A stretch of 64,000 nt of DNA, from NCBI RefSeq assembly GCF_030272615.1, contig NC_081408.1, forward strand, positions 200,534,341-200,598,340, written 5' to 3'. This DNA is from Cryptomeria japonica (Eukaryota > Streptophyta > Pinopsida > Cupressales > Cupressaceae). Positions 36,079 to 48,622 of the stretch are shown here, one piece after another. Below the pieces are notes generated by a model. It made no database searches. It was not told the DNA's origin and saw only the letters and a program-made list of their open reading frames with translations. The translations under genes and the position numbers were made by a program. Positions within the stretch are counted from its first letter, which is position 1. Each line of letters opens with the position of its first letter.

Positions 36079-39000
36079 CTAGGCATGAACTTCCTCCTGG
36101 AGTTCATCAAAGAGGTTAGGGTACTCTGATCTCATATGTGCTGCATCCTCCCATGAAGCCTTAACTTCATCATAACAATCCCACTGGACCCTAACCTGGT
36201 CCAGCTCTCGACCTCGAAGGGCCAATGTCCGGCGTGCCAAAATGTGAATGGGCTCCAAAGCTAGCTGCCCGTCCGACTCCACCTGCAAGGCATCCCAATC
36301 TAAAAGGTGAGACTCATCATAGATATATTTTCTCAAAACTGAAACATGAGACACATGGTGGATGTGTGACAGGCTAGGTGGCAAAGCTAAACGGTAGGCA
36401 ACTAGGCCTATACTCTCCAGAATCTCAAAAGGTCCTACAAAGCGAGGTGCGAGCTTAGAACCGTTTCCATAACAGATTGGACTCTTATGCGGTCGCACTC
36501 TCAAGAAAACTCTGTCTCCAATCAAGTAACTACGATCTATCCTCTTTGCATCGGCATACTTCTTCTATCTATCTTGAGCCTGTCTGAGACACTGCCTAAT
36601 CAAATCCACCTGCTGTTCCATATCCCGAACTAACTCAGGACCAATAGCAACTCTATCCTCTATGCGATCCCAACTCAAGGGCATCCTGCAAGGCCTGTCG
36701 TATAATGCCTTGTAGGGTGGCATTCCCAATGAAGTGTGATGCCCATTGTTATAGGCAAACTCCACTAAGGGAAGATACTCCTCCCACAAGGTCTAATGAT
36801 CCATGACGTACATATGAAGCATATCCTCTAACACCTGATTAACCCTCTCTGTCTGACCATCTGTCTCCAGGTGATAGGCTGTACTGAAATTGAGCTTCGT
36901 GCCCATAGCTGCCTGTAATGACTTCCAAAAGGTAGAAGTGAAAAGAGAATCCCTGTCAGAAATAATCTTGCAGGGTACGCCATGAAGCCTAACAATGTGT
37001 CGCAAGAACACCTGTGCTACTGCTGGAGCTGTGAATATAGTACAAACTGGTGAAAAGTGAGCTACTTTGGTCAACATGTCAACTATCACCAAGATAGCAT
37101 CATGGCAATGAGAAGACATAGGGAGACCAATGATGAAATCCATGGATATAATATCCCACTTCCACTCTGGTATAGCATGAGACTGAAGCAACCCACTTGG
37201 ATGGCGGTGCTCTTCCTTTACCCTCTGACACTCGAGACACCGAGCTACTATCTCAACAATGAGCTGCCGCATTCCTGGCCAATGATACAACTGCCTCAAG
37301 TCAGCATGCAACTTCTTAACCCCGGGATGCGCTGCATAAGGAGCTCTATGAGCTTCCGAGATAATGAACTCTCACAACCCTCCAGAGGAAGGTACATAAA
37401 TGCGCCCTCTGTGGTGTAACAGTCCATTGGACTCCAAAGAATAATCCACATATTTCCCTTCTAGAGTAACCTGAGAACGTAATACCTGACAAACCTCTAC
37501 ATACCATCCATCCTCTGACAAGTGCTGAAGTATACGGTCTCTCAAGTCTGTGCCCATGGATATGGTGTAAACCTCGTGACGTCTCCTAGTCAAGGCATCT
37601 GCAACTACATTTTCCTTTCCTTTGATGTAGTGAACGTCAAAATCATATTCGCACAAGAACTCCATCCATCTCCTCTGACGTGCATTAAGGTTCGGCTGAG
37701 TGAAGATGTACTGAAGACTCTGATGATCTGAATGCAACTCGAAGTGATGTCCTAAAAGGAAGTGTCTCCACCTCACAAGTGTATGCACTACTGCTGTGAG
37801 CTCAAAGTCCTGAGTGGGATAATTAAGTTTATGAGTCTTAAGTTTCCTAGACTTGAAAGCTATGGCCCTACCATCTTGCATAAGAACTGCCCCTAAACCC
37901 TCTAGGGAAGCATCTGTACAGACCATGAAGTCAGCTAAAGGATCTGGTACAACAAGGATAGGAGCGCTAGTAAGTGCCTTCTTGAGTTCCTGAAAGGCCT
38001 TCTCGCACTTCTCTGTCCACTCAAATTTCTTCCCTTTACACTGAAGAGAGGTAATAGGGTGTGCGACTCTGGAGAAAACCTCAACAAAACGTCGGTAATA
38101 ACTTGCTAAACCCATGAAACTCCTGACCTCTGTCACACTGTTAGGTGCTGGCCAATCCATAATAGCCCTAATTTTTGATGGGTCTACTGAGATCCCTTCA
38201 GCAGAAATAATGTGTCCAAGGTACTTAACCTCAAATCGGATGAAAGCACACTTTGATAGGCTGCCAAACAACTGGTTATCCCGCAAACACTACAATACCT
38301 ATTTCAGGTGCTCCTCATGCTCCTTCTCATTCCGAGAATATATCAGTATATCATCGAGGAACACAATAACAAAATGGTCCAGAAAGGTACGAAACACCCC
38401 ATTCATGAGGCTCATTAAAACTGCTGGGGCATTCGTAAGTCCGAAGGGGACTACGGTAAACTCATAGTGACCATATCTAGTGCAAAATGTGGTCTTGTGG
38501 ATATCACTTTCCACTATTCTCAACTGATGGTATCCTGACTTCAGATCTATTTTGGAAAAGACTTTGGCACCCTGAAGCTGGTCAAATAAATCATCAATCC
38601 TTGGCAAAGGATATCGGTTCTTGATGGTTACTTTATTTAGCTGCCGATAATCCATATACAATCGGAGAGATCCATCCTTCTTCTTAACGAAGATGACTGG
38701 TGCACCCCACGGGGATACGTTAGGATGGATATGACCTTTCTCAAGAAGTTCCTCAAGCTGAATTTTAAGTTCATTAAGCTCATTTGTGGTCATTCTATAA
38801 GGTGCTCTAGAAACTGGCTCGGCTCCTGGTAATAGGTCTATATGAAAATCAATCTCTCTGTGGGGAGGCATTCCCGGTAGTTCTGAAGGAAATACATCTG
38901 AATATCCCTTAAGGATAGGATGGTCATCGAGCGATGTTTCTTTTTCCTCCTCTTCCTCTTTGTCACTGATAGTGATAGCAAAAAGCTGACATCCCTTCTG

Positions 39001-39540
39001 CATGCTCCGCTTAAGCTGCATTGCAGAGATCATAGGAAGAGACATGGGCCTCTGAATCCCAGTGATGACTATGGGTGAACCATGATCATCCTAACACTCG
39101 ATCCTTTTTAGGCGGCAATCCATCTTGGCTCTGTGGGCATAAAGCCAATCCATGCCAAGTACGATTCCATAAGATCCAAGTGGAGTCACTCTAAGGTCTA
39201 CTAAAGTGGTGGTCTTGCCAATCTGTAGCTGACATGCCCTAACCTCTAATTCCACTAACACTCTAGCCCCTGAAGCTAATTCCACTTTCCAACTGACACC
39301 CTGCCTAGTTGCCACTAGCCCGCAACGCTCCACAACCGATGGAGATATAAAGGAGTCAGTAGCTCCTAAATCAAACAAAATAGATACATTGTTACCTCTG
39401 ATTATACCTGAAGATTTGATAACCGTGGCCTGATGATCAGCCTGGCGGTTGTCAACCACTGCGAATACTCTATGGGACCTACCCATATCGCCAACTATCG
39501 GTTCTGAAGCGGCTATCCACTGACTCCCTGCTACCTGTCC
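36079..39540 (-). pseudogene. gypsy pol relic, element 2
   Basis: Continues the gag frame without a frameshift. The protease site reads LFDLGATDSF (about 39355-39390), so the serine of the DSG triad is replaced. RT (about 38300-38860) has [30 protein letters not shown] and an intact FLDDILIYS (about 38340-38365). RNase H lies at about 37740-37980. Integrase has its HHCC region at about 37210-37345, then [20 protein letters not shown] and DGQTERVNQ. The C-terminal chromodomain-like segment is about 36079-36260. Stops include TAG at 39091, 38299, 38290, 36793 and 36565 and TGA at 37372; the last is CGA in element 1. Confidence 0.92.
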
Positions 39541-40866
39541 CTGAGGGAAATCCCTCGCCATATGCCCCATGGCTCCACATGTAAAGCAAGCACCCCGTGC
39601 CTGGAACTGGGTACCCTAAGGCCTAGAAAAATCCTGACCTCCTGACCTACTGGATCCGTTGTACCCACCCCTGGAGAACTGTTGAGTCCCTACCGGCTGT
39701 GTGTACTGCCCCTGTGCTCTCTGATCATGTTTCTGTTCCTGAGTCTACCACTGCTTGGGCTTGGAGCCCTGCTGATACTGTGGAGGCTTCTGTTTCTGGT
39801 TTAGTGGTGTCTGTTGTGGTGGAGGGGGTTTGGAGAACCCCTGAGAATTTTGGTTGTTCCCTTTCCAATGTGGTTTCTGGAATCCATAAGTCTGAGGTGC
39901 GGGGTGTCGGTTCTGAAACCGATCCCTATTGTCCTGTGGTCTAACCTGAATTTTGTCGACAATCAGTGCCTTCTCTATAGCAACCCGAAGGCTCTCTGGG
40001 GCGGACATCCTAACAGGTCCGGCTATACTGGCATTCAATCCCCGGATGAAGCGGTTTACAAGAAGTTTCTCATCCTTTAGATAATCTACATATGGCAACA
40101 ACTCAAAGAATTTACTCTCATACTAGGTTACTAACAAGCCTTTTTGTTGGAGATCATGAAATTCATCTATACGATGCTGCCTGAAGTGCTCTGATAGGTA
40201 CCTCTCATGGAACCTCTCTGTGAATATCTCCCAAGTGAGTGTATCAGGAACTAATCCGCATTTGTACTCTTCCTGTCTCCACCAGGTGGAGGCTGTTCCT
40301 CTCAGAAGATGAACTGCAACACGTTATTTCAAGTTGCTCTCATATGAACGCAACGCAAAGCACCTCTCAAGGCTTAGAAGCCATGCCTCAGCCTCTACTC
40401 TATTTGTAGAACCTCCGAAGGATGGTGGTTGGAGGCGCATGACCTCCCTGATGAGATCCCCTGGATCTCGATGTCCTCTCTCAAAATAAACTGGTTCCAC
40501 CGCAGGAGGTGGTCTTGGCATATGCACTGACTCTGGCTCATTACCACCCTGACTCTCTACAGATTTCAGAGCTGGGCTCCTGCTTCATTCTCTATCAATA
40601 GATCTATGACTCCCAGAGTCATGACTCCTAACCTGAGGGTTCTTTGCTGGGATCCTTTCCTGAACAATGCCAATAAGATTCTGAATGGCTGCTAAAATGT
40701 CATGGTTAGGTTCATTTGGCTGTTCGGGAGGTGCTTCTGGGTTCTCCTCTGGAACCGATGCCTCCGTCTCTACCTCATCGCGTGCTATGCGCACTCGTCT
40801 AGGACCCCATCCGTGCTTGCGAGCTTGTCGCGTCAACGGAGGCATCCTAAGACGAAAATAAGACAA
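39541..40866 (-). pseudogene. gypsy gag relic, element 2
   Basis: Minus-strand frame opening at 40866 (MSYFRLR) with a more likely start at 40845 (MPPLTRQAR), as in element 3. A basic N-terminus and acidic linker (about 40600-40840) precede the retrotransposon gag capsid region: LQPPSFGGSTN, AEAWLLSLERCF, TWWRQEEYKCG, WEIFTERFHERYLSEHFRQ and LVNRFIRGL (about 40020-40450). A glutamine- and proline-rich stretch follows (about 39740-39930), then a zinc knuckle CFTCGAMGHMARDF (about 39550-39595) whose last cysteine is now phenylalanine. Stops occur at 40585, 40321, about 40124, 39745 and 39616. No frameshift. Confidence 0.9.
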
Positions 40867-40987
40867 AACAATTAATTAATTACTTTTATAATTAAATTCA
40901 ATTAAACTCAAAGTTCCATTTAACAAAATAATTTAAAATATTCCAAGGCGAACCGTAAGTGAGTAAGGCTCCTAGTGTGGAAACCTT

Positions 40988-40999
40988 GCTTTGATACCA
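40988..40999 (-). promoter_or_regulatory. primer-binding site of gypsy element 2
   Basis: The minus strand reads TGGTATCAAAGC, three bases after the LTR end GGGCATGACA. It has one mismatch to the tRNA-Met form TGGTATCAGAGC kept in element 3. Confidence 0.85.
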
Positions 41000-41794
41000 A
41001 AATGTCATGCCCAAAATTTAGGGCAAAAACGGAACAATTTTTTTTTTTTAAAACATACTAATTTAATTAACAAGTTCACTCTCGCGACAAGCGTTAATTA
41101 AATTTCCATTATTAAATTCGAGCTAATTCTGAAACGAACTAAGCATCGATAAAATTGTTTAATTTTAATTGCGGAAAAACTAACTGGTATAATTCTATCT
41201 CCAAGAGATACCTAGTCATTAGGTTTATTAAATTAATCAAGCTAAAGGAAATAGGTGGGAAAATTTAATTTAACCTCCAATATGTCTATGTAGCCTAATC
41301 AACCATTTATAAATTTCTCTTTATTATTTATTCCAAATAAAAATCAGGGTTATATAAATATATATATATATATATTTGTATATACATATATATATATTTA
41401 TAATTTAAATACTTACCCAAAATTATGATCAAAATTCATATATATACATATATATATACCCATATATATATATATGGATACATATATATATATATATTTT
41501 ACATATATGTTAAATATTTTAATTCTAATTCAAAAAACCATTTTAACCTCCTAAATTTAATCTATTTTTCCCCCCAATCCTAATTAGGGTTCTAATTTCT
41601 CACATATATATTATCTAAACTAATTAACATATTTATTTTTAAAACCAAATTGCCCTAGCCCCATCCGGGCTAGGGTTTAATCCATATATATTTTTTTTAC
41701 AGGGAATTAAATTGCTGGGCCGAAACCCTTGGCGGCCATGAAATCTTTTTTTTGTGCAGGTCACGGGAGATTGAAGGTGGGAGAGAGCTGTGCG

Positions 41795-41923
41795 CCACTT
41801 TGTGAGCGCACAGTGGGCGCCGCGACACCACTGTGTGCCCACACAGTGGTAGCCGGAAGCGGCTCCACTGTGTGTGCACACAGTGGGCACCGCGTGGCCC
41901 TCCACTATGCGTACCCACAATGG
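41795..41923. repeat. GC-rich dyad block of LTR C (four dyads)
   Basis: Shortened version of the block. The second dyad runs straight into the spacer that normally follows the fourth (AGCCGGAAGCGGCT), as if two units were lost by recombination between identical dyads. Confidence 0.85.
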
Positions 41924-41994
41924 AGTCCGCGAGGACCCTAACACATTCTCCCCCCCTTTTTTTTTAATTTTTTTTTTTAAATATATATATATTT

Positions 41995-42114
41995 AATATA
42001 TAAATATATATATATATATATATAAATATAAATTTATATATATATATAAATATAAATTTATATATATATATATATAAATATAAATTTATATATATATATA
42101 TAAATATAAATTTA

Positions 42115-42135
<21 letters not shown>
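41995..42135. repeat. AT-rich minisatellite in LTR C
   Basis: About four tandem copies of a ~30-bp unit with core AAATATAAATTTATAT followed by a TA run. The other LTRs have a single copy of this core at the same place. Confidence 0.8.
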
Positions 42136-42146
<11 letters not shown>

Positions 42147-44808
42147 AATTTATATCCACAGTTAAAAATGGTGAAAATATTTCAATATGAATATATATTT
42201 TTTTTTAAAAAAAGAGATTTACTTGCAATTTTTTTTTTAAAACTATTATAATAAAGGGAGAAACATTAAGTTTAATCAGAAATATATATATATATATATA
42301 TATATAGAAAATAAGCCTTTTAAATCAATGATAACTAAAAAAAACAATTTAGAATACTTTTTAAAAAGATACAATATACTTTTTTTGGAATAAAAAGAAT
42401 TTCATTGATTTTTATTTTTATTTTTTTCTAATAAAATATTTACATAAAACATCTTTTTCCATTAAATTACTTAAAATTCTTTAGCATAAATAAACTTCTA
42501 TTTTGCCACAAGTAAAAATACAGATAAAATTTAATTGAAATCTATTCCTTTATTTCTTTCCAAAACACAAGAAGCTTTTGCATGCAACACAAAATTACTT
42601 TAAATTTTACCATCAACCGAAAGTAGAAATAAACAAGCTTTTTTTTTTTTTTTTTTTAAACAACTTTAAGATATTCTACCAATTTACAGGATGTTTCTCT
42701 GAATAGTCACAATAATAAAACTTCAAGTCTACTTTCACAAATTACAACTTGCTTCTCTTTACTATGAATGAGGTATATTTCTATAACAACTTTAAACAAA
42801 CATCTGCAACTGAATTTAAGTATGTTCCATAATAATTTTCAGTGTCTTTTCATGGTTCCTATTCTCTTTCCTCTGATTTTCCTGCATAATAGAAAACACA
42901 AATATGACCATGGAGTGCTCACCTCCCAGCCTAGGCTAACTGGTAGCCACCCCCGAGCTCGGAGAACCAATTCCTAGACGGGTAACAAATAGGCAAACAC
43001 ATAGAAAGCATTGCATACAGATTCTTTTTAGACGCATTCCCAACTTGGCTTTCACAGCACCACACTCTAGTGATGAACATTTTCAAAGGATGGTAGTGGA
43101 CCAATACCCTGAGGAGAACTGCAAGTATGAAATAAACAAGAAGCCACCTCATGGCACAATAAAAATATCAAGAATCTCAATCACTTATTCCTTATGCCCC
43201 CCAAAGGCATTCTAGCCTTATATCCCTCCTTATGACGCCCATTGCACAAACAGGCCATGCAGCAAGGGTCACACAAAGATCCCTTGTGATCGCTCTCAAA
43301 AGAGAGTCTCTCACTCGAGGGCTATCACTGCTACCACCCTCAAGATCCTCTTCTCTCCCAAGAGTAAAAGATCTTGAGAAAACTCCCAAAACACAACATT
43401 TTCATAAAGCAAAAATACCAAGAGTTTTTCAAACATAAACTTTCAAGAACACAGATTTCTTATACAAACAACTTCCATACATAAACAAGAAGAAGACATT
43501 ACAAATAATAATTGAAACCAACCTTAATCTGCCCAAAGGTTATTATGATATCTGATGAAGAGCTGCCCAATCCACAAATCTTTTTCCTTCTACCCTTATT
43601 CAATTTCTCTATTCCATAACATTATTTTTTTTCCAAATTTTCTTCTGTCTCCAAAAATGGAGAGTGGGTGATTACCTGCTATTCCCAAAAATCTTCCTTA
43701 AGAAGCTCACTCTCTGAGTTCTCACAGGATTCTAAAAAAAACAAAAAGAAGAAAGAAAGCAAAATGCAAAAAGACTCTCCTTCCAGAAGGAAAAATCTTG
43801 ATTAGATTTAACTTCCAATTTTCAATTTTCGCTCAACTCAAAAAAACCAATTTTTAAAGCGTTAAAAAGATCATTATAAAGTAGAAACTTGCCTAAAATT
43901 ACCCCTAACCCCTAGGTATACCTTATGGGCTTTAGGAAACCCTATTAAACTACCCCTAGGTGTTCATTTAACCCATTTTAAACCCCTCTGAAGTTTATTT
44001 TTGGGTCAAACATAAGTTGACCACTCCAAATATTAAATTCCCAAAGTATTTATGACAACACATTAATTTATTAAGAAAACTATAATTAAACACTTTCCCA
44101 CCAAGAGACAAAATAAAATATTTAAATTTAAATACACACGTGTCAAGTGACACAAATAAAACACTTTTACAAAAATAAAACATGAAATTATCTCTTGAGG
44201 CTTTTACACAATAAAATTAAATAACACTTAACACTCATGCAGCATATACTGTTACGAATAAAATACAACACAAACGGGGTGTTGTCTCTCCAAATAGACA
44301 AACCCTGGCTTTACGAACGTACATAAGTCTAGGTTTGATTCTCCGTAATTTTCCATGGTCACATGGTAAATTTCCTGCGCATCTCAATTTACACATTAGT
44401 ACTTCCAAATATCCATATATAATATAATTCAATAATATAACAATACACATCATTACTTGCATACAATTCTCATCTGCACAGATTGAATACATCTTTTATC
44501 AAACAATTTCACATAAGCAATTTTCATCCCAATTCACATAAACTAAACATACATCATAGTTCTATATTCAGAGTAAAGTCCTGCAAATTCAATAACGACA
44601 TCTATCATTACAATATCATTCTATCTAATAATCATGTAGTGTTCTATCTCATAAAGCATGTAAGTAAATCATCAAATCATAGAAATATTATCCAAATCTT
44701 GAAATCATATAAGTTCTAAGTCTCAAAATGCATCAAAATAAAGTATCTATAATAATCTAAAATATAAAATCCACTGAATGTCAGACTGAGTCGAGGTGAG
44801 GCCTCACA

Positions 44809-44813
44809 TCAAA
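44809..44813. other. 5-bp spacer between two gypsy elements (candidate TSD)
   Basis: TCAAA separates the terminus of LTR C (GCCTCACA) from that of LTR D (TATCATGCCC). Five bases is the usual Ty3/gypsy target-site duplication length. Both outer flanks are lost, so it cannot be confirmed. Confidence 0.55.
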
Positions 44814-45162
44814 TATCATGCCCAAAATTTAGGGCAAAAATGGAACGAATTTTTTTTAAAAAAGGACATACTAATTTAATTAACAAGTTCACTCACACGA
44901 CAAGCGTTTAAGAAATTTCCATAATTTAATTCCAGCTATTTCTGAGACGAACCAAACATCGATAGTTTGTTAAATACTATTTGCAGAAAACTAACTGGTT
45001 TAATTTTATCTCCACGAGATACCTAGTCTTTAGGTTTATTAAATCAATCACGCTAAAGAAATAGGAGAGGAAAAAATTAATTTAATCTCCAATATGTCTA
45101 TGTAGCCTAATCAACCATTTATGAATTTCTCTTTATTATTTATTCCAAATAAAAATCAAGGT

Positions 45163-45201
<39 letters not shown>

Positions 45202-45933
45202 ATATACACATATATATATATATATATTTATAATTTAAATACTTACCCAAAATTATGATCAAAATTCATATATATACATATATATATACCCATATAAATA
45301 TATATGGATACATATATATATATATATATATATTTTACATATATGTTAAATATTTTAATTCTAATTCAAAAACCATTTTAACCTCCTAAATTTAATCCAT
45401 TTTTCCCCCCAACCCTAATTAGGGTTCTAATTTCTCACATATATATTATCTAAACTAATTAACATATTTATTTTTAAAACCAAATTGCCCTAGCCCCATC
45501 CGGGCTAGGGTTTAATCCATATATTTTATTTTTTACAGGGAATTAACTTGTTGGGCCGAAACCCTTGGCGGCCATGAAATCTTTTTTTGTGCAGGTCACG
45601 GGAGATTGAAGGCGGGAGAGAGCCGTGCGCCACTGTGTGAGCGTACAGTGGGCGCCGCGGCACCACTGTGTGCCCACATAGTGGGCACCACTAGCGGCTC
45701 CCCACTGTGTGGCCACACAGTGGCGGCCGTGGCCGTCCACTGTGTGCGCACATAGTGGGAGCCGAAAGTGACTCCACTGTGTGTGCACACAGTGGGCGCC
45801 ATGCGGTCCTCCACTATGCGTACACACAGTGGAGTCCGCGAGGACCCTAACACATTCTCCCCCCCTTTTTTTTTAATTTATTTTTTAAAAAAAATATATA
45901 ATATATAAATATATATATATATAAATATAAATT

Positions 45934-45965
<32 letters not shown>

Positions 45966-48612
45966 GATTTATATCCACAGTTAAAAATGGTGAAAAATAT
46001 TTCAATATGAATATATATATTAAAAAAAAAAAAAGAGATTTACATGCGAATTTTTTTTTAAAACTATTATAATAAAGGGAGAAACATTAAGTTTAATCAG
46101 AAATATATATATAAAATAAGCCTTTTAAATCAATGATAACTAAAAAAAATAATTTAGAATACTTTTTAAAAAGATACAATATACTTTTCTGGAATAAAAC
46201 GAATTTCATTGATTTTTTTTTTTTTTTTTTCTAATAAAATATTTACATAAAACATCTTTTTCCATTAAATTACTTAAAATCTTTTAGCATAAATAAACTT
46301 CTATCTTGCCACAAGTAAAAATACAGATAAAAAGTAATTGAAATCTATTCCTTTATTTCTTTCCAAAACACAAGAAGCTTTTGCATGCAACACAAAATAA
46401 CTTTAAATTTTACCATCAACCGGAAGTAGAAATAAACAAGCTTTTTTTTTTTTTTTTTTTAAAACAACTCTAAGATATTCTACCAATTTACAGGATGTTT
46501 CTCTGAATAGTCACAACAATAAAACTTCAAGTCTACTTTCACAAATTACAACTTGCTTCTCTTTACTATGAATGAGGCATATTTCTATAACAACTTTAAA
46601 CAAACATCTGCAACTGAATTTAAGTATCTTCCATAATAATCTTCAGTGTCTTTTCACGGTTCCTGTTCTCTTTCCTCTGATTTTCCTACATAATAGAAAA
46701 CACAAATATTACCACGGAGTGCTCACCTCCCAGTCTAAGCTAACTGGTAGCCACCCCTGAGCTCGGAGAACCAATTCCTAGACGAGTAACAAACAGGCAA
46801 ACACATAGAAAGCATTGCATACAGATTCTTTTCAGACACATTCCCAACATGGCTTTCACAGCACCACACTCTAGTGATGAACATTTTCAAAGGGTGGTAG
46901 TGGACCAATACCCTGAGGAGAACTGCAAGTATGAAATAAACAAGAAGCCACCTCATGGAACAATAAAAATATCAAGAATCTCAACCCCTTATTCCTTATG
47001 CCCCCCAAAGGCATTCTAGCCTTATATCCCTCCTTATGATCCCCATTGCACAAACAAGCCATGCAGCAAGGGTCACACAAAGAACCCTTGTGATTGCTCT
47101 CAAAAGAGAGTCTCTCACTCGAGGGTTGTCACTGCTACCACCCTCAAGATCCTCTTCTCTCCCAAGAGTAAGAGATCTTGAGAAAACTCCCAAAACACAA
47201 CATTTTCATAAAGCAAAAATACTAAGAGTTTTTCAAACATAAACTTTCAAGAACACAGATTTCTTATACAAACAACTTCCATACATAAACAAGAAAAAGA
47301 CATTACAAATAATTATTGAAACCAACCTTAATCTGCCCAAAGGTTATTATGATATCTGATGGAGAGCTGCCCAATCCACAAATCTTTTTCCTTCTACCCT
47401 TATTCAATTTCTCTATTCCATAACATTATTTTCTTTCCAAATTTTCTTCTGTCCCCAAAAATGGAGAGTGGGTGATTACCCTGCTATTCCCCAAAATCTT
47501 CCTTAAGAAGCTCACTCTCTCTGTTCTCACAGGATTCTAAAAAAAACAAAAAGAAGAAAGAAAGCAAAATGCAAAAAGACTCTCCTTCCAAAAGGAAAAA
47601 TCTTGATTTGATTTAACTTCAATTTTCAATTTTCGCTCAACTCAAATAAACCAATTTTTAAAGCGTTAAAAAGATCATTATAAAGTAAAAACATGCCTAA
47701 AATTACCCCTAACCCCTAGGTATACCTTATGGGCTTTAGGAAACCCTATTAAACTACCCCTAGGTGTTCATTTAACCCATTTTAAACCCCTCTGATGTTT
47801 ATTTTCGGGTCAAACATAAGTTGACCACTCCAAATATTTTATTCCCAAAGTATTTATGACAACACATTAATTTATTAAGAAAACTATAATTAAACACTTT
47901 CCCACCAAGAGACAAAATAAAACATTTAAATTTAAATACACATGTGTCAAGTGACACAAATAAAACATTTTTACAAAAATAAAACATGAAATTGTCTCTT
48001 AACGCTTTTACACAATAAAATTAAATAACACTTAACACTCATGCAACATATACTGTTACGAATAAAATATAACACAAACGGGGTGTTGTCTCTCCAAATA
48101 GACAAACCCTGGCTTTACGAACGTACATAAGTCTAGGTTTGATTCTCCGTAATTTTCCATGGTCACATGGTAAATTTCCTGCGCATCTCAATTTACACAT
48201 TAGTACTTCCAAATATCCACATATAATATAATTCAATAATATAACAATACACATCATTACTTGCATACAATTTTCATCTGCACAGATTGAATATATCTTT
48301 TATCAAACAATTTCACATAAGCAATTTTCATCCCAATTCATATAAACTAAACATACATCATAGTTCTATATTCAGAGTAAAGTCCTGCAAATTCAATAAC
48401 GACATCTATCATTGCAATATCATCCTATCTAACAATCATGTAGTGTTCTATCTCATAAAGTATGTAAGTGAATCATCAAATCATAGCAATGTTATCCAAA
48501 TCCTAAAATCATATAAGTTCTAAGTCTCAAAATGCATCAAAATAAAGTATCCATAATAATCTAAAATATAAAATCCACTGAATGTCAGACTGAGTCGAGG
48601 TGAGGCCTCACA
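44814..48612 (-). mobile_element. 3' LTR of gypsy element 3 (LTR D, 3799 bp)
   Basis: Minus-strand start TGTGAGGCCTCACC at 48612 and end GGGCATGATA at 44814, where the terminal CA has become TA. It shares diagnostic differences with LTR E (GGAACGAATT, CTCACACGACAAGCGTTTAAG) that separate this pair from LTRs A, B and C. Confidence 0.9.
45630..45832. repeat. GC-rich dyad block of LTR D (six dyads)
   Basis: Same six-dyad order as LTR B and LTR E, with scattered C-to-T or G-to-A changes such as ACATAGTGG for ACACAGTGG. Confidence 0.88.
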
Positions 48613-48622
48613 TCCTCCCCCT

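Larger units (their letters stand above)
36069..41002 (-). mobile_element. gypsy element 2 internal region (complete, PBS to PPT)
   Basis: The most complete internal region with element 3: PBS, leader, gag, protease, RT, RNase H, integrase, chromodomain-like tail and PPT, all in element order on the minus strand. It is flanked by LTR B and LTR C. Confidence 0.92.
41003..44808 (-). mobile_element. 5' LTR of gypsy element 2 (LTR C, 3806 bp)
   Basis: Complete: minus-strand start TGTGAGGCCTCACC at 44808, end GGGCATGACA at 41003. It pairs with LTR B by shared details (CTCTCGCGACAAGCGTTAA). It holds a reduced dyad block and a private AT-rich minisatellite. Confidence 0.92.
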
